From the NCBI RefSeq assembly GCF_001562425.1, contig NZ_LOED01000002.1:62001-126000 (forward strand): a stretch of 64,000 nucleotides of DNA. Direction: 5' to 3'. Shown here piece by piece: positions 36,734-45,195 of this stretch (its first letter is position 1; each line of letters opens with the position of its first letter). Position numbers and translations under genes: made by a program. This DNA is from Fervidicola ferrireducens. GTDB lineage: Bacteria; Bacillota; Thermosediminibacteria; Thermosediminibacterales; Thermosediminibacteraceae. A model generated the notes under the pieces. It was given only the letters and a program-made list of their open reading frames with translations, did no database searches and had not been told where the DNA came from.

Positions 36734-36801
36734 TTTTCTTCCCTCCAAGCAATGATCCACTTTAAATTTATTCCGGCATTTTGAAGGTTATGTCTCTTCC
36801 T

Positions 36802-37332
36802 TTATTCGAACAATCGTTTTACTATGTATACCGATGCCAGCAGGCTTGCAAAATCCGCCATAATTCCCACGGGAACGGCGTACCTCGTCTTTTTGATGCC
36901 TACCGAACCAAAATAGATGGCTATTATATAAAAGGTGGTATCGGTAGACCCCATCAGCGTGGACGCCAGCCTTCCAATGTACGAATCTGGACCGTAGGTG
37001 TCAAAAATTTCTACCATCATGCTGAGTGCCGCTGGTCCCGACAGGGTTCTCACTATAGACAAGAAGAGGGCATCGGCCGGAATCTCCAAAAGCCGGATGA
37101 CAGGATTTAAAACTTTCACCATCAAATCTACGGCTCCCGATTCCCTAAAGATGCTGACGGCAACGTAAATCCCCAAAAGATAGGGAACAAGCTTTACGGC
37201 AAGCTGCAAACCTTCCTGGGCTCCTTGTGTAAACACTTCAAATACCCTGACGTTATTTATCAAACCGTGTAAAAAGACCGCCGCCATCACAACGGGAATT
37301 ATCCAGGAAGAAATTGAAATTTGCTCCGCCAA
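36802..37332 (-). CDS. spmB: Spore maturation protein B
   Basis: Membrane protein needed for proper dehydration of the spore core. The 176-residue product is a membrane protein with repeats of hydrophobic helices (IIPVVMAAVFLHGLI, LVPYLLGIYVAVSIF) and the family core LSIVRTLSGPAALSMMVEIF...GSTDTTFYIIAIYFGSVGIKKTRYA. Start TTG at 37332: AAAGGAGG lies just upstream and gives LAEQISISSW; longer frames run back into spmA. Five bases separate it from spmA, as in Bacillus. Confidence 0.92.
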   Translation of the reverse strand: MAEQISISSWIIPVVMAAVFLHGLINNVRVFEVFTQGAQEGLQLAVKLVPYLLGIYVAVSIFRESGAVDLMVKVLNPVIRLLEIPADALFLSIVRTLSGPAALSMMVEIFDTYGPDSYIGRLASTLMGSTDTTFYIIAIYFGSVGIKKTRYAVPVGIMADFASLLASVYIVKRLFE

Positions 37333-37337
37333 ATTCC

Positions 37338-37928
37338 TTACCTCCTTTCGATTTTCCGGTAAAGGAGTCTGAAAGCATAGTCGGCAACAACTGCAACCAT
37401 AGTAGAACAGGTGGTGGCAAAGAGAATGGCCCCCAGCACTTCCGATGGATTTTTGGAGCCTGCCGCAGCCCTTAGAGCTATTATCGTCGCGGGTATCAGC
37501 GTCACGCTGGATGTATTTATGGCAAGGAAGGTGCACATGGCCTCCGTTGCGGTATCGGGATTGGGATTTAGGGTTTGCAGTTCCTTCATAGCTTTAAGTC
37601 CGAAGGGCGTCGCCGCGTTGCCGAACCCCAGCATATTGGCGCTCAAGTTCATCAATATGCTCCCCATGGCCGGGTGACCTTTGGGTATGGAGGGGAAAAG
37701 CCACCTGAATAAAGGCGCGATAAACCTGCTGATACTATCTATAAGCCCTGATTCTTCCGCCACTTTTGCTATCCCAAGCCAAAAACCCACGACTCCCATG
37801 AGACTTATCGCCCTCTCAATGGCGGTTTTTGCAGCTTCCAGTGCAGCGGGAGTTATTGAATCCAGCTTTCCGTTCCAAGCGGCGGCTAAAATCCCTCCCA
37901 GTATCAAAAAAGCAAAAATCCAGTTCAC
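37338..37928 (-). CDS. spmA: Spore maturation protein A
   Basis: Partner of SpmB; both form a nucleoside-transporter-gate-like membrane complex. The 196-residue product has hydrophobic segments MNWIFAFLILGGILAAAWNG and the conserved MGVVGFWLGIAKVAEESGL and HPAMGSILMNLSANMLGFGNAATPFGLKAM, ending in the PSEVLGAILFATTCSTMVAVV helix. It starts 15 bp after the L,D-transpeptidase gene, so the three genes may share an mRNA. Confidence 0.93.
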   Translation of the reverse strand: MNWIFAFLILGGILAAAWNGKLDSITPAALEAAKTAIERAISLMGVVGFWLGIAKVAEESGLIDSISRFIAPLFRWLFPSIPKGHPAMGSILMNLSANMLGFGNAATPFGLKAMKELQTLNPNPDTATEAMCTFLAINTSSVTLIPATIIALRAAAGSKNPSEVLGAILFATTCSTMVAVVADYAFRLLYRKIERR

Positions 37929-37943
37929 TTGAATCCCCCTTCT

Positions 37944-39254
37944 TCAATCGTGGATTACGACCATAGTTCCTTCCGGGATGTTTTCGTAAAACCACTTGGC
38001 GTCTTCATCTTTGAGCCTCACGCAGCCGTGGCTTGCGGGTATGCCGAGTTTTTCATATTCCTCCTTTATGACGTTCCGGTCTTTGTCCCTGGGCATAGAA
38101 TGAAAAAGGTAATTATCCTTTATCCTGACCCAGTAAAAAGCCCCCTGCCCGAACCTTTCCGAAAAAAACCACACTCCCCTGTCCTTTACAGTAAAATACC
38201 CCAGAGGCGTTTCGGTGTCGGACCCGGGCCTTCCTCCGGATGCCAGCATGGTCTTTACGATTTTCTTGCCCCTGTATACCACCACTTTCTGCAGGGGTTT
38301 TAAGCTAACTTCCACCCACAGACTGTCCCCGATGGGCTTTGCGGTAAATTTGAAACGGTAGGGTGCCGATTTTTGTCCGTACACCGATGTACCCTCCACC
38401 GAAGCCTCGTAAGTTTCTCCCGGGAGAAAAACCGAATGGGGCTTAAATTCGGCTGTTTTCCCGCGGCAAATAACATCCCCGCTCATCCGGCTCACCTTAA
38501 TTAAAACTTCCCGCATTTCCTGGTCAAAGTCGACCTTTAAAACTGTGTAGGGCATAACATCTGCCCTACCGTTTTCGGGGTAGGTAGATATCACCTTTGG
38601 AACTGGGGCAACCTCAAACCACCTGGAATAACCCGAAAAGACGCTTTCGCCGCTTTCAAATTTTACGAAGTATTTATCCCCGGGCCGCAATGGCTCGCGA
38701 GGGACGAGAAGCCACCGGCTTTCATCCTTGAACAATTTGCCCGTCGCCGTGAGAATGTAGGAGGGCCTCAAATCAAAATCGAAGTCGGCCCGTAAGTATT
38801 TTGAAATTTCCTCTTCCTCTACCGGAGTGCTAAAGCTCAAAACCACGGGCCCCGAGCTTGCAACAGGCGACGAAACCTCAACCGGAAAAGGCCGTATTTT
38901 CACCCTGTAATAGACCCTCACGCCCTTTAAAAGGCCCGGCACCGCGGTTTTTAAGGGTTCTATGCGAAGTATCGTTTTGAAACCTTTAGGGAGGCCCTTT
39001 TCAAGAGCGTAGATTTCCAAAGTCCTATCGTCCAACCAGCGAAAGGTTTTTACAAAATCCATCCCCGGCCTTTCGGACTCCAGGCGGATTTTATCTGCCG
39101 CATCCCGTTCTATTACCGGGATATAAAATTTAACCCTTATCCGCACAAGACCGGTATCATTAAGCTGCTCTATTACTACATTGTTGAAACTGGACACCGC
39201 AACCCATGCTGCAATAACCAAAAGAATAATTAAAAGCAAGTACCTGCCCCTCAC
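37944..39254 (-). CDS. L,D-transpeptidase (YkuD) with Ig-like N-terminal region
   Basis: Cell-wall crosslinking enzyme or spore-cortex enzyme. The 436-residue product has an N-terminal signal/anchor (YLLLIILLVIAAWVAVSS). Two or three beta-sandwich repeats (about 30-300; TYPENGRADVMPYTVLKVDFDQEM looks like a bacterial Ig-like domain) precede the YkuD domain. The catalytic motif HGCVRLKDEDAKWFYENI has the active Cys, with FHSMPRDK ahead of it. Located just upstream of spmA-spmB, so a role in the spore envelope is plausible but not shown. Confidence 0.9.
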   Translation of the reverse strand: MRGRYLLLIILLVIAAWVAVSSFNNVVIEQLNDTGLVRIRVKFYIPVIERDAADKIRLESERPGMDFVKTFRWLDDRTLEIYALEKGLPKGFKTILRIEPLKTAVPGLLKGVRVYYRVKIRPFPVEVSSPVASSGPVVLSFSTPVEEEEISKYLRADFDFDLRPSYILTATGKLFKDESRWLLVPREPLRPGDKYFVKFESGESVFSGYSRWFEVAPVPKVISTYPENGRADVMPYTVLKVDFDQEMREVLIKVSRMSGDVICRGKTAEFKPHSVFLPGETYEASVEGTSVYGQKSAPYRFKFTAKPIGDSLWVEVSLKPLQKVVVYRGKKIVKTMLASGGRPGSDTETPLGYFTVKDRGVWFFSERFGQGAFYWVRIKDNYLFHSMPRDKDRNVIKEEYEKLGIPASHGCVRLKDEDAKWFYENIPEGTMVVIHD

Positions 39255-39313
39255 CGGTCCACCCCCTTTAACTATTTCTATGACTTAAATAAAACAATTT
39301 TGACCAAAAAGAA

Positions 39314-39343
39314 AAAAGGGACGTCTTTTCAGACATCCCTTTT
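39314..39343 (-). terminator. Terminator of the sigma/anti-sigma/ABC operon
   Basis: On the minus strand AAAGGGATGTC / GACGTCCCTTT (one G-U pair) is followed by TTTCTTTTT, about 30 bp after the ABC permease stop. Confidence 0.8.
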
Positions 39344-39371
39344 ATACATTCACAGTTTAACGCGAATTTTT

Positions 39372-40214
39372 TTACATGTCCCTTAATGTAAAGCTTCTTG
39401 CGGCCATATAGAGCATGAAGACCATGTAACCTGCCGCATAAAGGAGCATGTAAAGGCTCGGTTCGGCACCGCCTCCCAGCAGGTTATTTCGCAAAAAGTA
39501 AATGCCGTTTGAAGAAAACAACACGGAATTCATTTTCCTGTAAATGGCATCGGTGGGCATCAAAAGGCTTGCAATTATCCCCGCGTTTATGAGCCCCGTA
39601 GCGCTGCGGCCTCCCAAAGATATCAAATAGCCTATCTGTTCCACCCATCCTCCGATGAGCGCAAAGCCGTAAAGCATCACCGCCATGATGCCCGTGCCGA
39701 GCGTCGACATGCGGGCGCTGCCCCAAAGGCATACCGAAAGGAGTATTAAGGGCATCCACAAAAATAAAAGGGCTCCGTTAAAAACCTGAGAAAAACTAAA
39801 AACCACTCTTGCCCCTAGAGCCTTGTTCAAAAAAATAATGCCAAAAAATAAAAAGAGGGAGTAAAGGGAAACTATAAGCCCTATGCCGAAAAATTTCCCC
39901 AGCACCACTTCATAGCGTTTTATCGGTTTTACCAAAACCGCCTGCATCACGCCGCTTTCCACGTCCGCCGACAGAGCCCCCGCCGAGGAAATTACCACCA
40001 GAAAAGCAACTATAAGTGAGGCAAAGTATAGCCCTACAGTAATAAATTCGGAAAAAATCGGAAGTGCCAAGGTGTTAACTCTAGGCAGTGCCTCGTAAGC
40101 TTCTTTAATCCCGAAACCATAGAGGGTCAAATACGCAAGCGTCAAAAGCAGCACGAAAAACAAAGCCTTTTTATGGAACATCTCCTTGAAGGTGTACTTA
40201 ATCACCGTTATCAA
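39372..40214 (-). CDS. ABC-2 type permease
   Basis: Membrane half of an exporter; 280 residues with about six transmembrane helices (KALFFVLLLTLAYLTLYGF, LYFASLIVAFLVVISSAGAL and others) and the ABC-2 motif GVMQAVLVKPIKRYEVVLGKFFGI. Its start overlaps the ATPase stop by 17 bp, so the two are translated together. Substrate unknown; context suggests a sigma-factor-controlled stress exporter. Confidence 0.85.
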   Translation of the reverse strand: MITVIKYTFKEMFHKKALFFVLLLTLAYLTLYGFGIKEAYEALPRVNTLALPIFSEFITVGLYFASLIVAFLVVISSAGALSADVESGVMQAVLVKPIKRYEVVLGKFFGIGLIVSLYSLFLFFGIIFLNKALGARVVFSFSQVFNGALLFLWMPLILLSVCLWGSARMSTLGTGIMAVMLYGFALIGGWVEQIGYLISLGGRSATGLINAGIIASLLMPTDAIYRKMNSVLFSSNGIYFLRNNLLGGGAEPSLYMLLYAAGYMVFMLYMAARSFTLRDM

Positions 40215-41112
40215 GGGCTTCCCCTCCCCTCACCAGATTTACAAAAAGCTCCTCCAAAGAAACGCCTTCCATTTTTAATTCATAAAGGGGGGTCTCTGAC
40301 TGCACTATGACCTTTGCTATCAGGGGTATGTCATCCCTTTTGGCCACTTTTATCGTCAGTGAATCCTCCCGGAGCTTGACTTCTACGGCAATCTTTTTCA
40401 ACTCTTCTATTAGGCCCTCGGCGGGACTTCCTATTTTCGCCGTCAACGCGGAATTTTCAAAGAGTAAATCTTTCAGGTCCCCGCAGGCTATTATTCTGCC
40501 CCTGTTGATTATCGCCACCCGGTCGCACACCATTTCCACTTCGCTCAGAAGATGGCTGTTTAGGAAGACGGTTTTGCCCTTCTTTTTCAGGTCCCTTATT
40601 ATCTCGCGCACTTCTATCCTGCCGACGGGGTCTAAAGCCGAAGTGGGCTCATCTAAGAAAACCAGTTCCGGGTCGGCCAAAAGGGCCACTGCAAGTCCGA
40701 GCCTCTGCTGCATCCCCTTGCTGTAGCCTGCCACCTTCTTTTTCTCGTGCCCGGAAAGTCCAACAAGTTCCAAAAGCTCCGAAATCCTTTCGGCAGGCCT
40801 TGGTATTTTGTAAAGCTCCGCATGGAAGCGCATGACTTCTAATCCTGTCATCCAGTCGTGGTACCTGAAATTTTCCGGCAGGTATCCGATTTTGCCCATT
40901 GCCCTGATGTCCCCTAGGGGCCTTCCAAGCACGCGGGCACTCCCGCCGGTGGGGCGCAAGAGCCCCACCAGAGTTTTCACGAGAGTACTTTTACCGGCAC
41001 CGTTGGGGCCTAAAAACCCGAAGACCTCGCCCTCTTTCACACTGAGATTGATGTCGACGCATCCGCCCTTTCCGTCGTACTGTTTTGTAAGGTTGAAAGT
41101 TTCTATTACCAT
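40198..41112 (-). CDS. ABC transporter ATPase
   Basis: ATPase half of the exporter; 304 residues. Walker A LGPNGAGKST, Q loop IGYLPE, signature GYSKGMQQR, Walker B LVFLDEPTSALDP and switch SHLLSE. The C-terminal 100 residues are a typical small extension of ABC-2 exporters. It lies 4 bp after the anti-sigma gene. Confidence 0.93.
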   Translation of the reverse strand: MVIETFNLTKQYDGKGGCVDINLSVKEGEVFGFLGPNGAGKSTLVKTLVGLLRPTGGSARVLGRPLGDIRAMGKIGYLPENFRYHDWMTGLEVMRFHAELYKIPRPAERISELLELVGLSGHEKKKVAGYSKGMQQRLGLAVALLADPELVFLDEPTSALDPVGRIEVREIIRDLKKKGKTVFLNSHLLSEVEMVCDRVAIINRGRIIACGDLKDLLFENSALTAKIGSPAEGLIEELKKIAVEVKLREDSLTIKVAKRDDIPLIAKVIVQSETPLYELKMEGVSLEELFVNLVRGGEALDNGD

Positions 41113-41116
41113 GTCT

Positions 41117-42232
41117 TCACCTCAAAGATTCGGCTATTTTAAGCATTTCTTCCAGCGGGAGGCTTCCATCGAGGGCGAATATCGTCTGATTGTCCGTCCA
41201 TAATATTGCGTAATTAAAGGCGTTATCCCCCCATCTATTTTTCACCAGGAGGGCCGGCTTTCCTTTTACGGTTATATCTTCGACTTCGGAATGCTCCGCA
41301 TCGACGGGGATGGGTATGGTGGCCTGCCAGTTTTCGATTCCGGAAAGCTGCTGCCTTATGTTTTCCGGCAAAAGCGGAAGCTCTAGCATCGCTTCCCTTA
41401 CGGCGTTTAAATCCACGCCCTCGGGAACCTGGATTTCGGGAGCCCCCACCTGGGTTATGACGAAGGATTTAAAATTCGCCCTTTCCTCCTCACTTACAAA
41501 AGTCTGCCTCACCGTTCCGGTTGTCCTTATCACGAAAGTCTTTCCATCCATTTCTTCTGGAAGGGTCTTTTCCCCACCAAAGGCCATAATAAGCCTGTTT
41601 ATGCCCTCCACGTCGGGCGTAATTTCCAGCTTTTGGGGTTTTTCCACCCCGACGAAGGCAAGCTTATATCCGTCAAGTTCGCCAAATGGCCTAAAATCGA
41701 AGTCCACTTTTTCCGCAGCCGATTCAACCTCTTCGGGCTTTACCTCTTCAAAGCCGCCTCCGATGGACTTGAACTTTCCGAATTGCTCCAGGTCTATCTC
41801 TTTTACGCCGCTTTCGTTCAGCCTTTGCCTTATCTTTTCTATGTCTTCCGGCGTGATTTTTACCGCCTCGATCCTGGACATCCTGAATACGCCAAGAAAG
41901 TCCGCCACCGCATCCCTTACAGGAGAAACCAGCACGGCCGAAAATACGAGCAGCACCCCTGCAAAAGCGGCGACGGCCTTCCCGTACTTTTTAATCATAT
42001 TTTCCGCTCCCTTCCTAATCATAAAGTATTTGTACCGCTTTTTTAGAAATTCCATCGAGGGATTGAAATCTATCGCCAGCTTTTCTTTCGCAAATTCATC
42101 CAAATCCTTCAACTCATCCAGCACCTTTTTGCACTTTGCGCAAGTATCCAGGTGGGTTTTTACCATTTCCTTTTCCCTTTCGTCGAGTTCCCCGTCCAGA
42201 TACGCCTGCAATATCCCATCGTCATAGCACAC
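41117..42232 (-). CDS. Anti-sigma factor with zinc-finger (ZAS) domain and large extracytoplasmic part
   Basis: Membrane-bound anti-sigma factor. 371 residues: an N-terminal ZAS motif HLDTCAKC (H27, C31, C34; H-x3-C-x2-C), a short cytosolic part, one membrane helix (KAVAAFAGVLLVFSAVLVS), then a 250-residue outside domain resembling DUF4367. The outside domain has PLEEMLKIAESLR at its end. Encoded 3 bp after its sigma factor, as is usual for ECF pairs. The signal sensed is unknown. Confidence 0.87.
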   Translation of the reverse strand: MCYDDGILQAYLDGELDEREKEMVKTHLDTCAKCKKVLDELKDLDEFAKEKLAIDFNPSMEFLKKRYKYFMIRKGAENMIKKYGKAVAAFAGVLLVFSAVLVSPVRDAVADFLGVFRMSRIEAVKITPEDIEKIRQRLNESGVKEIDLEQFGKFKSIGGGFEEVKPEEVESAAEKVDFDFRPFGELDGYKLAFVGVEKPQKLEITPDVEGINRLIMAFGGEKTLPEEMDGKTFVIRTTGTVRQTFVSEEERANFKSFVITQVGAPEIQVPEGVDLNAVREAMLELPLLPENIRQQLSGIENWQATIPIPVDAEHSEVEDITVKGKPALLVKNRWGDNAFNYAILWTDNQTIFALDGSLPLEEMLKIAESLR

Positions 42233-42235
42233 GGC

Positions 42236-42712
42236 TCACACCTCCTCTTTGAAATATTCTTTAAATTTCCGGTGGGCCCGGGCTACCAGCGTGCCTATGG
42301 ATGTTTTCTTGACTCCGAGAACTTCTGCAATCTCTTCGTAACTGTAGCCCGAATGCTTCATGATGAGTATCATCCTATCCCTTTCGTCCATCTTTGCGAG
42401 CACCTGGCGCACGTAAATCTGTTCCTCCAGAAGGTGAAATATTTCCGAATCCCTTCTCAAAAGCCAAAATTTAATCTCCCGCTTTTTCCTGTTGTCTTCT
42501 CCCCTGAGGTAGTTGTAGGCCAAATTTTTTGCCACCCGGAAGAGCCATGCCCCTGCGCTTCCCTCCTTTCCGGGGGGATTTTGATAAAATTTTAAAAAAA
42601 CTTCCTGGGCCAGGTCTTCGGCAAGAAAAGGGTCGTTGAGCATATAGAAAAGCTGCCGGTATACCTTTGCGTAGTAATTCGCGTATACCTCACTGTACTC
42701 CAGAAAACCCAC
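42236..42712 (-). CDS. ECF-type sigma factor
   Basis: RNA polymerase sigma factor of the group IV (ECF) class. Region 2 reads LAEDLAQEVFLKFYQNP and GAWLFRVAKNLAYNYLR; region 4 reads DERDRMILIMKHSGYSYEEIAEVLGVKKTSIGTLVARAHRKFKEYF. The start is uncertain: GTG at 42712 gives 158 residues, while a CTG at 42703 lies at the ideal distance from GGGGGTGG. Longer frames begin with an unlikely hydrophobic leader. Confidence 0.88.
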   Translation of the reverse strand: MGFLEYSEVYANYYAKVYRQLFYMLNDPFLAEDLAQEVFLKFYQNPPGKEGSAGAWLFRVAKNLAYNYLRGEDNRKKREIKFWLLRRDSEIFHLLEEQIYVRQVLAKMDERDRMILIMKHSGYSYEEIAEVLGVKKTSIGTLVARAHRKFKEYFKEEV

Positions 42713-42738
42713 CCCCTTTGATTCCTTCCATACATAAA

Positions 42739-42765
42739 GACACAGCAAAAGGGCAAAACGTGACA
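42739..42765 (-). promoter_or_regulatory. Candidate ECF-type autoregulatory promoter
   Basis: On the minus strand TGTCACGTTTT (42765-42755) is followed 10 bp later by TGTGTC (42744-42739). The TxxCACxTTTT plus GTC pattern and the position just upstream of the sigma gene suit an autoregulated ECF promoter. No second copy was found to compare. Confidence 0.3.
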
Positions 42766-42796
42766 AAAAAAACGCGGAAAAACCCGCGTTTTTTTT
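42766..42796. terminator. Terminator of the alr gene
   Basis: AAAACGCGG ... CCGCGTTTTTTTT: a 9-bp stem, the T-run following on both strands. The gene for alr ends just to the right; the ECF promoter lies just to the left. Confidence 0.75.
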
Positions 42797-42797
42797 G

Positions 42798-43955
42798 TCA
42801 TGCTAAAAATCCATTTTCCCCAAGCCTTCCGACACTTTTTCCTTCCTCCTCGACGAGATAAATCTTTTCTGCCCCTTTATAGTAAATGGGGTCGATATTT
42901 ACGGTGACTTCATCGCCGACTTTTGCTTTTACTCCGGTAAGGTCCACGGCGGTAAGCTGCATCCCTATCCTTCCCAGGACCTTAAGGGGCCTGCCATTTA
43001 TAAAAACCACGGGCTGCGGTCTTAAAAAGTCCTTTACGTCATGATAAATGTTTCTAATCAAACCGGAAACAGAGTAGGTGTAATTTCGCCTCTGCACTTT
43101 CAAGCCCTCGTAGTACCCCACCGGGATAATCCCCACCAGCATATCTTTGGACGCCCTATAAGTCCTTCCGTAGCCTATATACGAACCCCGCACAAGATGC
43201 CTTATCTCGAATATTCTTACCTTCACGCAAGAAGCCTTTTCAAGTTCAACAGATTTGTTTTTGAACATTGTGACTCCGAAAAGCGCTCCTCCCACCCGAA
43301 CCATGTCCATCCTGGCTTTGGGGAAATCCATGGCCGCAACGGAGCTTGCGGCGTGGCGCAGAGTCACGTTTATTCCGGCTTTTTTTAAGTTTCCAATCAC
43401 TTTTTCGAAACAAGAAAGCTGCCTTAAGGTATAGTCGCTTTTTCTCGCAAACGCATCCGAAAAATGGGTGTAGGCCCCTTCATATACCAGATTGGTGTAA
43501 TTTTTTAATTTAACCAGTATCTCGTCCAAATTCTCCAAGCCGAAGCCAAAACGCCCCATACCTGTGTCGAATTTAAGGTGGACCCTGCACAAAGTCCCTT
43601 TTTCAAAAGCTGCTTTATTTAAAAGCTCCGCACTGTCAAGGTTATAGACTGTAGGGGTTATGTCGTATTCCATGAACTTCTCGCAGTCCTCCCGGCAGAT
43701 AGGTGCCGTAAAGCAGAGTATCCTGCCTCTGACCCCAGCCCTCCTTAATTCAATCGCTTCTTTTAGAAATTCGACTCCGAACCACTCCGCCCCGGCCTGC
43801 TGCAGGGTAAGCGCTACCTCCTCCAGTCCATGCCCGTAGGCGTCCCCTTTAACGACCGCCATAACAGGTACTTTTACTTCCCGCCTTATCTTGTCGTAAT
43901 TCCTCTTTATAGCGCTCAAGTTAACTTCCATGTATCTTTTTTGAGCATCGAGCAA
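42798..43955 (-). CDS. Alanine racemase family (PLP amino-acid racemase)
   Basis: PLP racemase making D-amino acids (usually D-alanine for peptidoglycan). The product has the PLP lysine in VMAVVKGDAYGHG, the catalytic Tyr region YIGYGRTYRA, DTGMGRFGF and IGMQLTAVDLTG. The start is TTG at 43955, seven bases after GGAGGG; the frame also opens at 43970. Alr and serine/other racemases share these motifs, so alanine specificity is likely but not certain. Co-directional with a femX-like gene 31 bp upstream. Confidence 0.88.
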   Translation of the reverse strand: MLDAQKRYMEVNLSAIKRNYDKIRREVKVPVMAVVKGDAYGHGLEEVALTLQQAGAEWFGVEFLKEAIELRRAGVRGRILCFTAPICREDCEKFMEYDITPTVYNLDSAELLNKAAFEKGTLCRVHLKFDTGMGRFGFGLENLDEILVKLKNYTNLVYEGAYTHFSDAFARKSDYTLRQLSCFEKVIGNLKKAGINVTLRHAASSVAAMDFPKARMDMVRVGGALFGVTMFKNKSVELEKASCVKVRIFEIRHLVRGSYIGYGRTYRASKDMLVGIIPVGYYEGLKVQRRNYTYSVSGLIRNIYHDVKDFLRPQPVVFINGRPLKVLGRIGMQLTAVDLTGVKAKVGDEVTVNIDPIYYKGAEKIYLVEEEGKSVGRLGENGFLA

Positions 43956-43986
43956 AGAAAGACCCTCCAACCAATTTATCCGTCGC

Positions 43987-45057
43987 CTAAAGTTTCATCT
44001 TTGCTTTTTTCAAAACCAGGGTGAGTTTTCTGCGTAAATCCCTGAAAACCGGCACCCCTTTTTGAAATATCGTGTACCATAAAGGACTGAATACGAGGTC
44101 GTATTCTCCTACGAATTCCGTAAATTCTCCGCTGAATCCCTTTTTAAACCTGTAAAGCCCGTAAAGTGGGTTTTCGGGATTTAAATCACCCGACACCCCC
44201 CGAAAGTCGTAAAGGGTGCACCCTCTTTCCTTGGCCAGCTTTATCATTTCCCACTGCAAGAGGTAATTGGGCATGACGTTTCGGTGCTCGTTGCTGCTCG
44301 CGCCGTAAAGGTACCAGCACTTTTGTCCGAAGAAAAGGCAGATGATTCCCGCTATCACCTTCCTGTCGTATTCGGCGAGAGCAAGCTCCATAAATCCCTT
44401 CGGCTTTAGGCAGTCGTACATCCTTTCAAAGTATTCGAGGCTCCTTACCACGAAGCCGTCCCTGATTCCGGTGATTTCCATAATCCTGTGGAATTCCTTA
44501 AGGTCCTCCCGGCTTCCGAGCCTCACCCTCACTCCTTTTTTTTGAGCCAGCCTTATGTTGTACCTGGTCTTATGGTGAAATCTCGCCAAAAGCTCGTCCA
44601 ACGATGGAGTGATATCGAGACGGAATACGAACCTGGGCTGAATTGCTTCAAAATTAAGAGCTTCCAGGTTTTGGATGAACCCCAGCTTTTTTAAATTATT
44701 TACCGCTTCCCGGTCTTTTATACTTATATCGGGATCAATTTTAAGCATTATCGCGCCGTGTTTTTTCGCAAGTTTCTTAACGTTTTCCACAAGAAATTTC
44801 AACGTCTCAAAATCGCACATGTCGCAAACGGGCCCTCTGGGTGAATATATCATATATTTTCCAACCAGCGGAAGCGGCCTTAAGAGCAGCAACATCGAAG
44901 CCCTTATCCTGCCTTCATCTTCCACCATTACGTGCATCGACCGCCAGTTTTCTTCCTTTACCTGAGCCCACTCCAGACTTTGCAGGATGTGGCCCTTCGG
45001 GTGACTTTTTATAAAATCAGTATATTGATTTTTATCGCCGTCAACAACAAATTTCAT
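43987..45057 (-). CDS. FemX/FemAB-type peptidoglycan bridge peptidyltransferase
   Basis: Adds amino acids from aminoacyl-tRNA to the peptidoglycan stem peptide. The 356-residue product has two GNAT-like halves. Family features: LQSLEWAQVKEENW, PRGPVCD, the RFHHKTRYNIRLAQKKGVRV tract, GQKCWYLYGASSNEHRNVMPNYLLQWEMIKLAKERG, YDFRGVSGD and GLYRFKKGFSGEFTEFVGEYDLV. There is no coiled-coil arm visible as in FemA of staphylococci, so it is closer to the FemX/single-residue class. First gene of the racemase pair. Confidence 0.9.
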   Translation of the reverse strand: MKFVVDGDKNQYTDFIKSHPKGHILQSLEWAQVKEENWRSMHVMVEDEGRIRASMLLLLRPLPLVGKYMIYSPRGPVCDMCDFETLKFLVENVKKLAKKHGAIMLKIDPDISIKDREAVNNLKKLGFIQNLEALNFEAIQPRFVFRLDITPSLDELLARFHHKTRYNIRLAQKKGVRVRLGSREDLKEFHRIMEITGIRDGFVVRSLEYFERMYDCLKPKGFMELALAEYDRKVIAGIICLFFGQKCWYLYGASSNEHRNVMPNYLLQWEMIKLAKERGCTLYDFRGVSGDLNPENPLYGLYRFKKGFSGEFTEFVGEYDLVFSPLWYTIFQKGVPVFRDLRRKLTLVLKKAKMKL

Positions 45058-45111
45058 CTATACAACTCCTCTGAAAGCTTCATTGAAGGACCTTATATTT
45101 AGTCCACCTAT

Positions 45112-45140
45112 ATTATCCTTCATATAAAAACGGGCGTCAA
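45112..45140 (-). promoter_or_regulatory. Predicted sigma-A promoter of the femX-racemase pair
   Basis: On the minus strand TTGACG (45140-45135), 17 bp, GATAAT (45117-45112), about 55 bp upstream of the femX-like start. Confidence 0.65.
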
Positions 45141-45158
45141 TGATAAATTAAGGCCGGC

Positions 45159-45193
45159 AAAAAATAAAACCCGGTCTTAAAAACCGGGTTTTA
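45159..45193 (-). terminator. Intrinsic terminator of ilvE
   Basis: On the minus strand AAAACCCGG / CCGGGTTTT with a 9-base loop, followed by ATTTTTTG, right after the ilvE stop. Confidence 0.87.
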
Positions 45194-45195
45194 CA

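Noticed and set aside
41310-42227. Plus-strand open frame of 305 codons opposite the anti-sigma gene
   Set aside because: Low-complexity Ser-rich translation and no ribosome site; the minus-strand gene has a ZAS motif and membrane helix and is 3 bp from the sigma gene.
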